DNA of 64,000 nucleotides from Ecdyonurus torrentis. Taxonomy: Eukaryota; Arthropoda; Insecta; Ephemeroptera; Heptageniidae. Under the pieces are notes generated by a model that searched no databases, was not told the origin of the DNA, and saw only the letters and a program-made list of their open reading frames with translations. Where the stretch lies: NCBI GenBank assembly GCA_949318235.1, contig OX439128.1, forward strand, positions 56,028,009-56,092,008. The letters run 5' to 3'. The translations under genes were made by a program, and so were the position numbers. Shown piece after piece: positions 38,254 through 53,072 of this stretch; position 1 is the first letter of the stretch, and every line of letters starts with the position of its first letter.

Positions 38254-41200
38254 GTACACAAGTTTGTAACTCGAGTTCTAATTGAGATGTAAAGTTGTGG
38301 TTTTGAAATAATGTGATGCAAAACGCTCTATAGTACTAAATTCACCTCTAGAAACAAAATTGAGAAAAAATATTTAAAAAAATTTTTTTTTTTCAGATTC
38401 TGAAAACGATTTTTGATGATATCTCAGAAACTAATAATGCTACAGACTTACGGTTTAAACTGAAATGTATCACTTTTAAATGTCTTATGAAAAGTTTATA
38501 ACACTTTAGTCGCAAAAACTAAAACTTTCTCAGTTTTTTTGAATTTTCGAATTTTCTTACCGAAGTCTATAGCATTGTAGCCCATATGAAGAAAAAAAAA
38601 GTTTGTAACTCGAGTTCTAATTGAGATGTAAAGTTGTGGTTTTGAAAAAAAGTGATGCAAAACGCTCTATAGTACTAAATTCACCTCTAGAAACAAAATT
38701 GAGAAAAAAAAATTTCGAAAAAAATTGTGTTTTTCAGATTCTGAAAACGATTTTTGGTGATATCTCAGAAACTAATAATGCTACAGACTTACGGTTTGAA
38801 CTGAAATGTATCACTTTGAAATGTCTTATGAAAAGTTTATAACACTTTAGTCGCAAAAACTAAAACTTTCTTAGTATTTGAGAATTTTCGAATTTTCTTA
38901 CCGAAGTCTATAGCATTGTAGCCCATATAAAGAAAAAAAAAGTTTGTAACTTGAGTTCTAATTAAGATGTAAAGTTGTGGTTTTGAAATAAAGTGATGCA
39001 AAACGCTCTATAGTACTAAATTCACCTCTAGAAACAAATTTGAGAAAAATAATTTTTCCAAAAAAATTGTGTTTTTCAGATTCTGAAAACGATTTTTGAT
39101 GATATCTCAGAAACTAATAATGCTACAGACTTACGGTTTGAACTGAAATGTATCACTTTGAAAGGTCTTATGAAAAGTTTATAACACTTTAGTTGCAAAA
39201 ACTAAAACTTTCTCAGTTTTTGAGAATTTTCGAATTTTCTTAACGAAATCTATAGCATTGTAGCCCATATGAAGAAAAAAAAAGTTTGTAACTTGAGTTC
39301 TAAATGAGATGTAAAGTTGTGGTTTCGAAATAAAGTGATGCAAAACGCTCTATAGTACTAAAGTCACCTCTAGAAACAAAATTGAGAAAAATAATTATTC
39401 AAAAAAAATTGTTTTTCAGATTCTGAAAACGATTTTTGATGATATCTCAGAAACTAATAATGCTACAGACTTACGGTTTGAACTGAAATGTATCACTTTG
39501 AAATGTCTAACGAAAAGTTTATTACACTTTAGTCGCAAAAAAAAAACTTTCTCAGTTTTTGAGAATTTTCTTATTTTCTTACCGAAGTTTATAGCATTGT
39601 AGCCCATATGAAGAAAAAAAAAGTTTGTAACTCGAGTTCCAATTGAAATAGAAAGTTGCGGTTTTGAAATAAAGTGATGCAAAATGCTCTATAGTTTTAA
39701 ATTCACCTCTAGAAACAAATTTGAGAAAAATAATTTTTCCAAAAGAATTGTGTTTTTCAGATTCTGAAAACGATTTTTGATGATATCTCAGAAACTAATA
39801 ATGCTACAGACTTACGGTTTGAACTGAAAGGTATCACTTTGAAATGTCTTATTAAAAGTTTATAACACTTTAGTCGCAAAAACTAAAACTTTCTCAGTTT
39901 TTGAGAATTTTCGAATTTTCTTACCGATGTCTATAGCATTGTAGCCCATATGAAGAAAAAAAAGTTTGTAACTCGAGTTTTAATTGAGATGGAAAGTTGT
40001 GGTTTTGAAATAAAGTGATGCAAAACGCTCTATAGTACTAAAGTCACCTCTAGAAACAAAATTGAGAAAAAAAAATTTTCGAAAAAAATTGTGTTTTTCA
40101 GATTCTGTAAACGATTTTTGATGATATCTCAGAAACTAATAATGCTACAGACTTACGGTTTGAACTGAAATGTATCACTTTGAAATGTCTTATGAAAAGT
40201 TTATAACACTTTAGTTGCAAAAACTAAAACTTTCTCAGTTTTTGAGAATTTTCGAATTTTCTTACCGAAGTCTATAGCATTGTAGCCCATATGAAGAAAA
40301 AAAAAGTTTGTAACTCGAGTTCTAATTGAGATGTAAAGTTGTGGTTTCGAAATAAAGTGATGCAAAACGCTCTATAGTACTAAATTCACCTCTAGAAACA
40401 AAATTGAGAAAAATAATTATTCAAAAAAAATTGTGTTTTTCAGATTCTGAAAACGATTTTTGATAATATCTCAGAAACTAATAATGCTACAGACTTACGG
40501 TTTGAACTGAAATGTATCACTTTGAAATGTCTAACGAAAAGTTTATTACACTTTAGTCGCAAAAAAAAAACTTTCTCAGTTTTTGAGAATTTTCTTATTT
40601 TCTTACCGAAGTTTAAAGCATTGTAGCCCATATGAAGAAAAAAAAAGTTTGTAACTCGAGTTCCAATTGAAATAGAAAGTTGCGGTTTTGCAATAAAGTG
40701 ATGCAAAATGCTCTATAGTTTTAAATTCACCTCTAGAAACAAATTTGAGAAAAATAATTTTTCCAAAAAAATTGTGTTTTTCAGATTCTGAAAACGATTT
40801 TTGATGATATCTCAGAAACTAATAATGCTACAGACTTACGGTTTGAACTGAAATGTATCACTTTGAAATGTCTTATGAAAAGTTTATTACACTTTAGTCG
40901 CAAAAACTAAAACTTTCTCAGTTTTTGAGATTTTTCGAATTTTCTTACCGATGTCTATAGCATTGTAGCCCATATGAAGAAAAAAAAAGTTTGTAACTTG
41001 AGTTCTAATTGAGATGTAAAGTTGTGGTTTTGAAATAAAGTGATGCGAAACGCTCTATAGTTTTAAATTCACCTCTAGAAACAAAATTGAGAAAAAAAAA
41101 ATTTCGAAAAAAATTGTGTTTTTCAGATTCTGAAAACGATTTTTGATGATATCTCAGAAACTCATAATGCTACAGACTTACGGTTTGAACTGAAATGTAT

Positions 41201-44200
41201 CACTTTGAAATGTCTTATGAAAAGTTTATAACACTTTAGTCACAAAAACTAAAACTTTCTCAGTTTTTGAGAATTTTCGAATTTTCTTACCGATGTCTAT
41301 AGCATTGTAGCCCATATGAAGAAAAAAAAAGTTTGTAACTCGAGTTCTAATTGAGATGTAAAGTTGTGGTTTTGAAATAAAGTGATTAAAAACGCTCTAT
41401 AGTACTAAATTCACCTCTAGAAACAAAATTGAGAAAATTTTTTTTTCGAAAAAAATTGTTTTTCAGATTCTGAAAACGATTTTTGATGATATCTCAGAAA
41501 CTAATAATGCTACAGACTTACGAATTGAACTGAAATATATCACTTTGAAATTTCTTATGAAAAGTTTATAACACTTTAGTCAAAAAAACTAAAACTTTCT
41601 CAGTTTTTGAGAATTTTCGAATTTTCTTACCGAAGTCTTACCGAAGCATTGTAGCCCATATGAAGAAAAAAAAAAGTTTGTAACTCGAGTTCTAATTGAG
41701 ATGTAAAGTTGTGGTTTTAAAATAAATGCTCTATAGTACTAAAATCCCCTCTAGAAACAAAATTGAGAAAAAAAAAATTTCAAAAAAAAATTGTGTTTTT
41801 CAGATTCTGAAAACGATTTTTAATGATATCTCAGAAACTAATAATGCTACAGACTTACGGTTTGAACTGAAATGTATCACTTTGAAATGTCTTATGAAAA
41901 GTTTATTACACTTTAGTCGCAAAAACTAAAACTTTCTTAGTATTTGAGAATTTTCGAATTTTCTTACCGAAGTCTATAGCGTTGTAGCCCATATGAAGAA
42001 AAAAAAATTTTGTAACTCGAGTTCTAATTGAGATGTAAAGTTGTGGTTTTGAAATAAAGTGATGCAAAACGCTCTATAGTACTAAATTCACCTCTAGAAA
42101 CAAAATTGAGAAAAAAAAATTTTCGAAAAAAATTGTGTTTTTCAGATTCTGAAAACGATTTTTGATGATATCTCAGAAACTAATAATGCTACAGACTTAC
42201 GAATTGAACTGAAATATATCACTTTGAAATTTCTTATGAAAAGTTTATAACACTTTAGTCAAAAAAACTAAAACTTTCTCAGTTTTTGAGAATTTTCGAA
42301 ATTTCTTACCGAAGTCTTACCGAAGCATTGTAGCCCATATGAAGAAAAAAAAAAGTTTGTAACTCGAGTTCTAATTGAGATGTAAAGTTGTGGTTTTAAA
42401 ATAAACGCTCTATAGTACTAAATTCACCTCTAGAAACAAAATTGAGAAAAAAAAATTTTCGAAAAAAATTGTGTTTTTCAGATTCTGAAAACATTTTTTG
42501 ATGATATCTCAGAAACTAATAATGTTACAGACTTACGATTTGAACTGAAATGTATCACTTTGAAATGTCTTATGAAAAGTTTATAACACTTTAGTCACAA
42601 AAACTAAAACTTTCTCAGTTTTTGAGAATTTTCGAATTTTCTTACCAAAGTCTATAGCATTGTAGCCCATATGAAGAAAAAAAAAGTTTGTAACTCGAGT
42701 TCTAATTGAGATGTAAAGTAGTGGTTTTGAAATAAAGTGATGCAAAACGCTCTATAGTACTAAATTCACCTCTAGAAACAAAATTGAGAAAAAATTTTTT
42801 TCGAAAAAAATTGTTTTTCAGATTCTGAAAACGATTTTTGATGATATCTCAGAAACTCATAATGCTACAGCCCCTCGGTTTAAACTGAAATGTATCACTT
42901 TGAAATGTCTTATGAAAAGTTTATAACACTTTAGTCGCAAAAACTAAAACTTTCTTAGAATTTGAGAATTTTCGAATTTTCTTACCAAAGTCTATAGCAT
43001 TGTAGCCCATATGAAGAAAAAAAAAGTTTGTAACTCGAGTTCTAATGAAGATGTAAAGTTGTGGTTTTGAAATAAAGTGATGCAAAACGCTCTATAGTAC
43101 TAAATTCACCTCTAGAAACAAAATTGAGAAAAAATTTTTTTCGAAAAAAATTGTTTTTCAGATTCTGAAAACGATTTTTGATGATATCTCAGAAACTCAT
43201 AATGCTACAGACTTACGGTTTGAACTGAAATGTATCACTTTGAAATGTCTTATGAAAAGTTTATAACACTTTAGTCACAAAAACTAAAACTTTCTCAGTT
43301 TTTGAGAATTTTCGAATTTTCTTACCGATGTCTATAGCATTGTAGCCCATATGAAGAAAAAAAAAGTTTGTAACTCGAGTTCTAATTGAGATGTAAAGTT
43401 GTGGTTTTGAAATAAAGTGATTAAAAACGCTCTATAGTACTAAATTCACTTCTAGAAACAAAATTGAGAAAATTTTTTTTTCGAAAAAAATTGTTTTTCA
43501 GATTCTGAAAACGATTTTTGATGATATCTCAGAAACTAATAATGCTACAGACTTACGAATTGAACTGAAATATATCACTTTGAAATTTCTTATGAAAAGT
43601 TTATAACACTTTAGTCAAAAAAACTAAAACTTTCTCAGTTTTTGAGAATTTTCGAATTTTCTTACCGAAGTCTTACCGAAGCATTGTAGCCCATATGAAG
43701 AAAAAAAAAAGTTTGTAACTCGAGTTCTAATTGAGATGTAAAGTTGTGGTTTTAAAATAAAAGCTCTATAGTACTAAAATCCCCTCTAGAAACAAAATTG
43801 AGAAAAAAAATTTTTCGAAAAAAATTGTGTTTTTCAGATTCTGAAAACGATTTTTAATGATATCTCAGAAACTAATAATGCTACAGACTTACGGTTTGAA
43901 CTGAAATGTATCACTTTGAAATGTCTTATGAAAAGTTTATTACACTTTAGTCGCAAAAACTAAAACTTTCTTAGTATTTGAGAATTTTCGAATTTTCTTA
44001 CCGAAGTCTATAGCGTTGTAGCCCATATGAAGAAAAAAAAATTTTGTAACTCGAGTTCTAATTGAGATGTAAAGTTGTGGTTTTGAAATAAAGTGATGCA
44101 AAACGCTCTATAGTACTAAATTCACCTCTAGAAACAAAATTGAGAAAAAAAAATTTTCGAAAAAAATTGTGTTTTTCAGATTCTGAAAACGATTTTTGAT

Positions 44201-44809
44201 GATATCTCAGAAACTAATAATGCTACAGACTTACGAATTGAACTGAAATATATCACTTTGAAATTTCTTATGAAAAGTTTATAACACTTTAGTCAAAAAA
44301 ACTAAAACTTTCTCAGTTTTTGAGAATTTTCGAATTTTCTTACCGAAGTCTTACCGAAGCATTGTAGCCCATATGAAGAAAAAAAAAAGTTTGTAACTCG
44401 AGTTCTAATTGAGATGTAAAGTTGTGGTTTTAAAATAAATGCTCTATAGTACTAAAATCCCCTCTAGAAACAAAATTGAGAAAAAAAATTTTTCGAAAAA
44501 AATTGTGTTTTTCAGATTCTGAAAACGATTTTTAATGATATCTCAGAAACTAATAATGCTACAGACTTACGGTTTGAACTGAAATGTATCACTTTGAAAT
44601 GTCTTATGAAAAGTTTATTACACTTTAGTCGCAAAAACTAAAACTTTCTTAGTATTTGAGAATTTTCGAATTTTCTTACGGAAGTCTATAGCGTTGTAGC
44701 CCATATGAAGAAAAAAAAATTTTGTAACTCGAGTTCTAATTGAGATGTAAAGTTGTGGTTTTGAAATAAAGTGATGCAAAACGCTCTATAGTACTAAATT
44801 CACCTCTAG
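38254..44809 (+). repeat. Satellite A array, plus orientation (about 19 units)
   Basis: Plus-orientation A units start with AAGTTTGTAACTCGAG at about 38,262. These units differ from those before 21.8 kb. Most have AGTACTAAATTC, and many have longer A runs before TTTTCGAAA. A subset carries a local duplication, CTTACCGAAGTCTTACCGAAG, at 41,626, 42,305, 43,661 and 44,339. The same subset lacks part of GTGATGCAAAAC just downstream. These markers define a dimer of about 678 bp. The array ends inside a unit at CACCTCTAGA (44,801-44,810), where B begins. Confidence 0.96.
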
Positions 44810-47800
44810 ACTAAGAATACAATTTTTGATGATATCTTTGAAACTTAAAAAGCTACAGGCTTGCAGTTTGAACTAAAATGTAGGACTAACAGACTTGCAA
44901 AGAAAAGATTATTACACCTTAATCGCTCCAATGCAAACTCACGCAGTTATTGAGAATCTCAGTGCTTTCTCATCGTTCTTTCTTGACTCTGAATACGAAT
45001 TTTGATATATCTCCGAAGCTAAAAAAGCTACAGACTTGCGGTTTGAACTAAAATGTAGGACTAACAGACTTGCAAAGAAAAGGTTATTACACCTTAATCG
45101 CTCCAATGCATACTTTCGCAGTTATAGAGAATCTCAGTGCTTTCTCATCGTACTTTTTTGACTGTGGATACGAATTTTGATAATATCTCCGAAACTAATA
45201 AAGCTACAGGCTTGCGGTTTGAACTGAAATGTAGGACTAACAGACTTGCAAAGAAAACGTTATTACACCTTAATCGCTCCAATGCATACTTTCGCAGTTA
45301 TAGAGAATCTCAGTGCTTTCTCATTGTACTTTTTAGACTGCGAATAAGATTTTTGATGATATCTCCGAAACTAATAAAGCTACAGGCTTGCGATTTGAAC
45401 TAAAATGTAGTACTAACAGACTTGCAAAGTAAAGGTTATAACACCTTAATCGCTACAATGCAAACTTTCGCAGTTATAGAGAATCTCAGTGCTTTCTCAT
45501 AGTACTTTTTAGAAATCGAATAAGATTTTTGATGATATCTCCGAAACTAATAAAGCTACTGGCTTTCGGTTTAAACTAAAATGTAGTACTAACAGACTTG
45601 CAAAGAAAAGGTTATTACACCTTAATCGCTCCAATGCATACTTTCGCAGTTAAAGAGAATCTCAGTGCTTTCTCATCGTACTTTTCAGACCGTGAATACG
45701 ATTGTTGATGATATCTCCAAAACAAATAAAGCTACAGGCTTGCGGTTTGAACTAAAATGTAGTACTAACAGACTTGCAAAGAAAAGGTTATTACACCTTA
45801 ATCGCTCCAATGCATACTTTCGCAGTTATAGAGAATCTCAGTGCTTTCTCATCGTACTTTTTAGACCGTGAATAAGATTGTTGATGATATATCCGAAACT
45901 AATAAAGCTACAGGCTTGCCGTTTGAACTGAAATGTAGGACTAACAGACTTGCAAAGAATAGGTAATAACACCTTATTTGCTCCAATGCAAACTTTGGAA
46001 GTTATAGAAAACCTCAGTGCTTTCTCGTCGTACTTTTCAGACCGTGAATATGATTTTTGATGATATCTCCGAAACTAGTAAAGCTACAGGCTTGTGGTTT
46101 GAACTTAAATGTAGGACTAACAGACTTGCAAAGAAAAGGTTATAACACCTTAATCGCTACAATGCAAACTTTCGCAGTTATAGAGAATCTCAGTGCTTTC
46201 TCATAGTACTTTTTAAACTGCGAATAAGATTTTTGATGATATCTCCGAAACTAATAAAGCTACTGACTTTCAGTTTGAACTAAAATGTAGTACTAACAGA
46301 CTTGCAAAGAAAGGGTTATTACACCTCAATCGCTCGAATGCAAACTTTCGCAGTAATAGAGAATCTCAGTGCTTTCTCATCGTTCTTTTTTGACTGTGAA
46401 TACGATTTTTGATATATCTCCGAAGCTATTAAAGCTACAGGCTTGTGGTTTGAACTAAAATGTAGGACTAACAGACTTGCAAAGAAAAGGATATTACACC
46501 TTAATCGCTTCATTGCAAACTTTCGCAGTTATTGAGAATCTCAGTGCTTTCTCAACGTAGTTTTCAGACTAAGAATACAATTTTTGATGATATCTTTGAA
46601 ACTTAAAAAGCTACAGGCTTGCAGTTTGAACTAAAATGTAGGACTAACAGACTTGCAAAGAAAAGATTATTACACCTTAATCGCTCCAATGCAAACTCAC
46701 GCAGTTATTGAGAATCTCAGTGCTTTCTCATCGTACTTTTCAGACCGTGAATAAGATTGTTGATGATATATCCGAAACTAATAAAGCTACAGGCTTGCCG
46801 TTTGAACTGAAATGTAGGACTAACAGACTTGCAAAGAAAAGGTAATAACACCTTATTCGCTCCAATGCAAACTTTCGAAGTTATAGAAAACCTCAGTGCT
46901 TTCTCGTCGTACTTTTCAGACTGTGAATATGATTTTTGATGATATCTCCGAAACTAGTAAAGCTACAGGCTTGTGATTTGAACTTAAATGTAGGACTAAC
47001 AGACTTGCAAAGAAAAGGTTATAACACCTTAATCGCTACAATGCAAACTTTCGCAGTTATAGAGAATCTCAGTGCTTTCTCATAGTACTTTTTAGACTGC
47101 GAATAAGATTTTTGATGATATCTCCGAAACTAATAAAGCTACTGGCTTTCAGTTTGAACTAAAATGTAGTACTAACAGACTTGCAAAGAAAGGGTTATTA
47201 CACCTCAATCGCTCGAATGCAAACTTTCGCAGTAATAGAGAATCTCAGTGCTTTCTCATCGTTCTTTTTTGACTGTGAATACGATTTTTGATATATCTCC
47301 GAAGCTATTAAAGCTACAGGCTTGTGGTTTGAACTAAAATGTAGGACTAACAGACTTGCAAAGAAAAGGATATTACACCTTAATCGCTTCATTGCAAACT
47401 TTCGCAGTTATTGAGAATCTCAGTGCTTTCTCAACGTAGTTATCAGACTAAGAATACAATTTTTGATGATATCTTTGAAACTTAAAAAGCTACAGGCTTG
47501 CAGTTTGAACTAAAATGTAGGACTAACAGACTTGCAAAGAAAAGATTATTACACCTTAATCGCTCCAATGCAAACTCACTCAGTTATTGAGAATCTCAGT
47601 GCTTTCTCATCGTTCTTTTTTGACTCTGAATACGAATTTTGATATATCTCCGAAGCTAAAAAAGCTACAGACTTGCGGTTTGAACTAAAATGTAGGACTA
47701 ACAGACTTGCAAAGAAAAGGTTATTACACCTTAATCGCTCCAATGCATACTTTCGCAGTTATAGAGAATCTCAGTGCTTTCTCATCGTACTTTTTTGACT

Positions 47801-50800
47801 GTGGATACGAATTTTGATAATATCTCCGAAACTAATAAAGCTACAGGCTTGCGGTTTGAACTGAAATGTAGGACTAACAGACTTGCAAAGAAAACGTTAT
47901 TACACCTTAATCGCTCCAATGCATACTTTCGCAGTTATAGAGAATCTCAGTGCTTTCTCATCGTACTTTTCAGACCGTGAATAAGATTGTTGATGATATC
48001 TCCGAAACTAATAAAGCTACAGGCTTGCCGTTTGAACTGAAATGTAGGACTAACAGACTTGCAAAGAAAAGGTAATAACACCTTATTCGCTCCAATGCAA
48101 ACTTTCGAAGTTATAGAAAACCTCAGTGCTTTCTCGTCGTACTTTTCAGACTGTGAATATGATTTTTGATGATATCTCCGAAACTAGTGAAGCTACAGGC
48201 TTGTGGTTTGAACTTAAATGTAGGACTAACAGACTTGCAAAGAAAAGGTTATAACACCTTAATCGCTACAATGCAAACTTTCGCAGTTATAGAGAATCTC
48301 AGTGCTTTCTCATAGTACTTTTTAGACTGCGAATAAGATTTTTGATGATATCTCCGAAACTAATAAAGCTACTGGCTTTCAGTTTGAACTAAAATGTAGT
48401 ACTAACAGACTTGCAAAGAAAGGGTTATTACACCTCAATCGCTCGAATGCAAACTTTCGCAGTAATAGAGATTCTCAGTGCTTTCTCATCGTTCTTTATT
48501 GACTGTGAATACGATTTTTGATATATCTCCGAAGCTATTAAAGCTACAGGCTTGTAGTTTGAACTAAAATGTAGGACTACAAGACTTGCAAAGAAAAGGA
48601 TATTACACCCTTACTTCATTGCAAACTTTTGCAGTTATTGAGAATCTCAGTGCTTTCTCAACGTAGTTTTCAGACTAAGAATACAATTTTTGATGATATC
48701 TTTGAAACTTAAAAAGCTACAGGCTTGCAGTTTGAACTAAAATGTAGGACTAACAGACTTGCAAAGAAAAGATTATTACACCTTAATCGCTCCAATGCAA
48801 ACTCACGCAGTTATTGAGAATCTCAGTGCTTTCTCATCGTACTTTTCAGACCGTGAATAAGATTGTTGATGATATATCCGAAACTAATAAAGCTACAGGC
48901 TTGCCGTTTGAACTGAAATGTAGGACTAACAGACTTGCAAAGAAAAGGTAATAACACCTTATTCGCTCCAATGCAAACTTTCGAAGTTATAGAAAACCTC
49001 AGTGCTTTCTCGTCGTACTTTTCAGACTGTGAATATGATTTTTGATGATATCTCCGAAACTAGTAAAGCTACAGGCTTGCGGTTTGAACTGAAATGTAGG
49101 ACTAACAGACTTGCAAAGAAAACGTTATAACACCTTAATCGCTCCAATGCATACTTTCGCAGTTATAGAGAATCTCAGTGCTTTCTCATCGTACTTTTCA
49201 GACCGTGAATAAGATTGTTGATGATATCTCCGAAACTAATAAAGCTACAGGCTTGCCGTTTGAACTGAAATGTAGGACTAACAGACTTGCAAAGAAAAGT
49301 TAATAACACCTTAATCGCTACAATGCAAACTTTTGCAGTTATAGAGAATCTCAGTGCTTTCTCATAGTACTTTTTAGACTGCGAATAAGATATTTGATGA
49401 TATCTCCGAAACTAATAAAGCTACTGGCTTTCAGTTTGAACTAAAATGTAGTACTAACAGACTTGCAAAGAAAGGGTTATTACACCTCAATCGCTCGAAT
49501 GCAAACTTTCGCAGTAATAGAGAATCTCAGTGCTTTCTCATCGTTCTTTTTTGACTGTGAATACGATTTTTGATATATCTCCGAAGCTATTAAAGCTACA
49601 GGCTTGTGGTTTGAACTAAAATGTAGGACTAACAGACTTGCAAAGAAAAGGATATTACACCTTAATCGCTTCATTGCAAACTTTCGCAGTTATTGAGAAT
49701 CTCAGTGCTTTCTCAACGTAGTTATCAGACTAAGAATACAATTTTTGATGATATCTTTGAAACTTAAAAAGCTACAGGCTTGCAGTTTGAACTAAAATGT
49801 AGGACTAACAGACTTGCAAAGAAAAGATTATTACACCTTAATCGCTCCAATGCAAACTCACGCAGTTATTGAGAATCTCAGTGCTTTCTCATCGTTCTTT
49901 TTTGACTCTGAATACGAATTTTGATATATCTCCGAAGCTAAAAAAGCTACAGACTTGCGGTTTGAACTAAAATGTAGGACTAACAGACTTGCAAAGAAAA
50001 GGTTATTACACCTTAATCGCTCCAATGCATACTTTCGCAGTTATAGAGAATCTCAGTGCTTTCTCATCGTACTTTTTTGACTGTGGATACGAATTTTGAT
50101 AATATCTCCGAAACTAATAAAGCTACAGGCTTGCGGTTTGAACTGAAATGTAGGACTAACAGACTTGCAAAGAAAACGTTATTACACCTTAATCGCTCCA
50201 ATGCATACTTTCGCAGTTATAGAGAATCTCAGTGCTTTCTCATCGTACTTTTCAGACCGTGAATAAGATTGTTGATGATATCTCCGAAACTAATAAAGCT
50301 ACAGGCTTGCCGTTTGAACTGAAATGTAGGACTAACAGACTTGCAAAGTAAAGTTAATAACACCTTAATCGCTACAATGCAAACTTTCGCAGTTATAGAG
50401 AATCTCAGTGCTTTCTCATAGTACTTTTTAGACTGCGAATAAGATTTTTGATGATATCTCCGAAACTAATAAAGCTACTGGCTTTCAGTTTGAACTAAAA
50501 TGTAGTACTAACAGACTTGCAAAGAAAGGGTTATTACACCTCAATCGCTCGAATGCAAACTTTCGCAGTAATAGAGAATCTCAGTGCTTTCTCATCGTTC
50601 TTTTTTGACTGTGAATACGATTTTTGATATATCTCCGAAGCTATTAAAGCTACAGGCTTGTGGTTTGAACTAAAATGTAGGACTAACAGACTTGCAAAGA
50701 AAAGGATATTACACCTTAATCGCTTCATTGCAAACTTTCGCAGTTATTGAGAATCTCAGTGCTTTCTCAACGTAGTTATCAGACTAAGAATACAATTTTT

Positions 50801-53072
50801 GATGATATCTTTGAAACTTAAAAAGCTACAGGCTTGCAGTTTGAACTAAAATGTAGGACTAACAGACTTGCAAAGAAAAGATTATTACACCTTTATCGCT
50901 CCAATGCAAACTCACGCAGTTATTGAGAATCTCAGTGCTTTCTCATCGTTCTTTTTTGACTCTGAATACGAATTTTGATATATCTCCGAAGCTAAAAAAG
51001 CTACAGACTTGCGGTTTGAACTAAAATGTAGGACTAACAGACTTGCAAAGAAAAGGTTATTACACCTTAATCGCTCCAATGCATACTTTCGCAGTTATAG
51101 AGAATCTCAGTGCTTTCTCATCGTACTTTTTTGACTGTGGATACGAATTTTGATAATATCTCCGAAACTAATAAAGCTACAGGCTTGCGGTTTGAACTGA
51201 AATGTAGGACTAACAGACTTGCAAAGAAAACGTTATTACACCTTAATCGCTCCAATGCATACTTTCGCAGTTATAGAGAATCTCAGTGCTTTCTCATCGT
51301 ACTTTTCAGACCGTGAATAAGATTGTTGATGATATCTCCGTAACTAATAAAGCTACAGGCTTGCCGTTTGAACTGAAATGTAGGACTAACAGACTTGCAA
51401 AGAAAAGTTAATAACACCTTATTCGCTCCAATGCAAACTTTCGAAGTTATAGAAAACCTCAGTGCTTTCTCGTCGTACTTTTCAGACTGTGAATATGATT
51501 TTTGATGATATCTCCGAAACTAGTGAAGCTACAGGCTTGTGGTTTGAACTTAAATGTAGGACTAACAGACTTGCAAAGAAAAGGTTATAACACCTTAATC
51601 GCTACAATGCAAACTTTCGCAGTTATAGAGAATCTCAGTGCTTTCTCATAGTACTTTTTAGACTGCGAATAAGATTTTTGATGGTATCTCCGAAACTAAT
51701 AAAGCTACTGGCTTTCAGTTTGAACTAAAATGTAGTACTAACAGACTTGCAAAGAAAGGGTTATTACACCTCAATCGCTCGAATGCAAACTTTCGCAGTA
51801 ATAGAGATTCTCAGTGCTTTCTCATCGTTCTTTATTGACTGTGAATACGATTTTTGATATATCTCCGAAGCTATTAAAGCTACAGGCTTGTGGTTTGAAC
51901 TAAAATGTAGGACTACAAGACTTGCAAAGAAAAGGATATTACACCCTAATCGCTTCATTGCAAACTTTCGCAGTTATTGAGAATCTCAGTGCTTTCTCAA
52001 CGTAGTTTTCAGACTAAGAATACAATTTTTGATGATATCTTTGAAACTTAAAAAGCTACAGGCTTGCAGTTTGAACTAAAATGTAGGACTAACAGACTTG
52101 CAAAGAACAGAATATTACACCTTAATCGCTACAATGCACACTTTCGCAGTTATAGAGAATCTCAGTGCTTTCTCATCGTACTTTTTAGACTGCGAATAAG
52201 ATTTTTGATGATATCATCGAAATTAATAAAGCTACAAGCTTTAGGTTTGAACTAAAATGTAGGACTAACAGACTTGCAAAGAAAAGGTTATTACACCTTA
52301 ATCGCTCCAATGCAAACTCACGCAGTTATTGAGAATCTCAGTGCTTTCTCATCGTACTTTTCAGACCGTGAATAAGATTGTTGATGATATATCCGAAACT
52401 AATAAAGCTACAGGCTTGCCGTTTGAACTGAAATGTAGGACTAACAGACTTGCAAAGAAAAGGTAATAACACATTATTCGCTCCAATGCAAACTTTCGAA
52501 GTTATAGAAAACCTCAGTGCTTTCTCGTCGTACTTTTCAGACTGTGAATATGATTTTTGATGATATCTCCGAAACTAGTGAAGCTACAGGCTTGTGGTTT
52601 GAACTTAAATGTAGGACTAACAGACTTGCAAAGAAAAGTTAATAACACCTTAATCGCTACAATGCAAACTTTTGCAGTTATAGAGAATCTCAGTGCTTTC
52701 TCATAGTACTTTTTAGACTGCGAATAAGATTTTTGATGATATCTCCGAAACTAATAAAGCTACTGGCTTTCAGTTTGAACTAAAATGTAGTACTAACAGA
52801 CTTGCAAAGAAAGGGTTATTACACCTCAATCGCTCGAATGCAAACTTTCGCAGTAATAGAGAATCTCAGTGCTTTCTCATCGTTCTTTTTTGACTGTGAA
52901 TACGATTTTTGATATATCTCCGAAGCTATTAAAGCTACAGGCTTGTGGTTTGAACTAAAATGTAGGACTAACAGACTTGCAAAGAAAAGGATATTACACC
53001 TTAATCGCTTCATTGCAAACTTTCGCAGTTATTGAGAATCTCAGTGCTTTCTCAACGTAGTTATCAGACTAA
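44810..53072 (+). repeat. Satellite B array, left part (about 47 monomers)
   Basis: These are head-to-tail monomers of 175-176 bp with distinct subtypes. One reads GTGGATACGAATTTTGATAA. Another has GATATATCTCCGAAGCTATT with a 2-bp deletion. A third has GACCGTGAATAAGATTG. A fourth has GACTAAGAATACAATTTTTG. Subtype order repeats in blocks of 5, 6, 7, 13 and 15 monomers. A 19-monomer unit of 3,339 bp starts at about 49,290 and is repeated from about 52,629. Many monomers are open for 60-70 codons on one strand, but identical frames recur only because the DNA repeats. The final TAA (53,070-53,072) is one copy of the foldback element's target duplication. Confidence 0.97.
53070..53072. repeat. Left target-site duplication TAA
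   Basis: The intact B sequence at 49,725-49,740 reads CAGACTAAGAATAC. Here CAGACTAA is followed by the element, and TAAGAATAC resumes at 57,987. TAA is therefore present on both sides, a 3-bp duplication. Confidence 0.85.
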
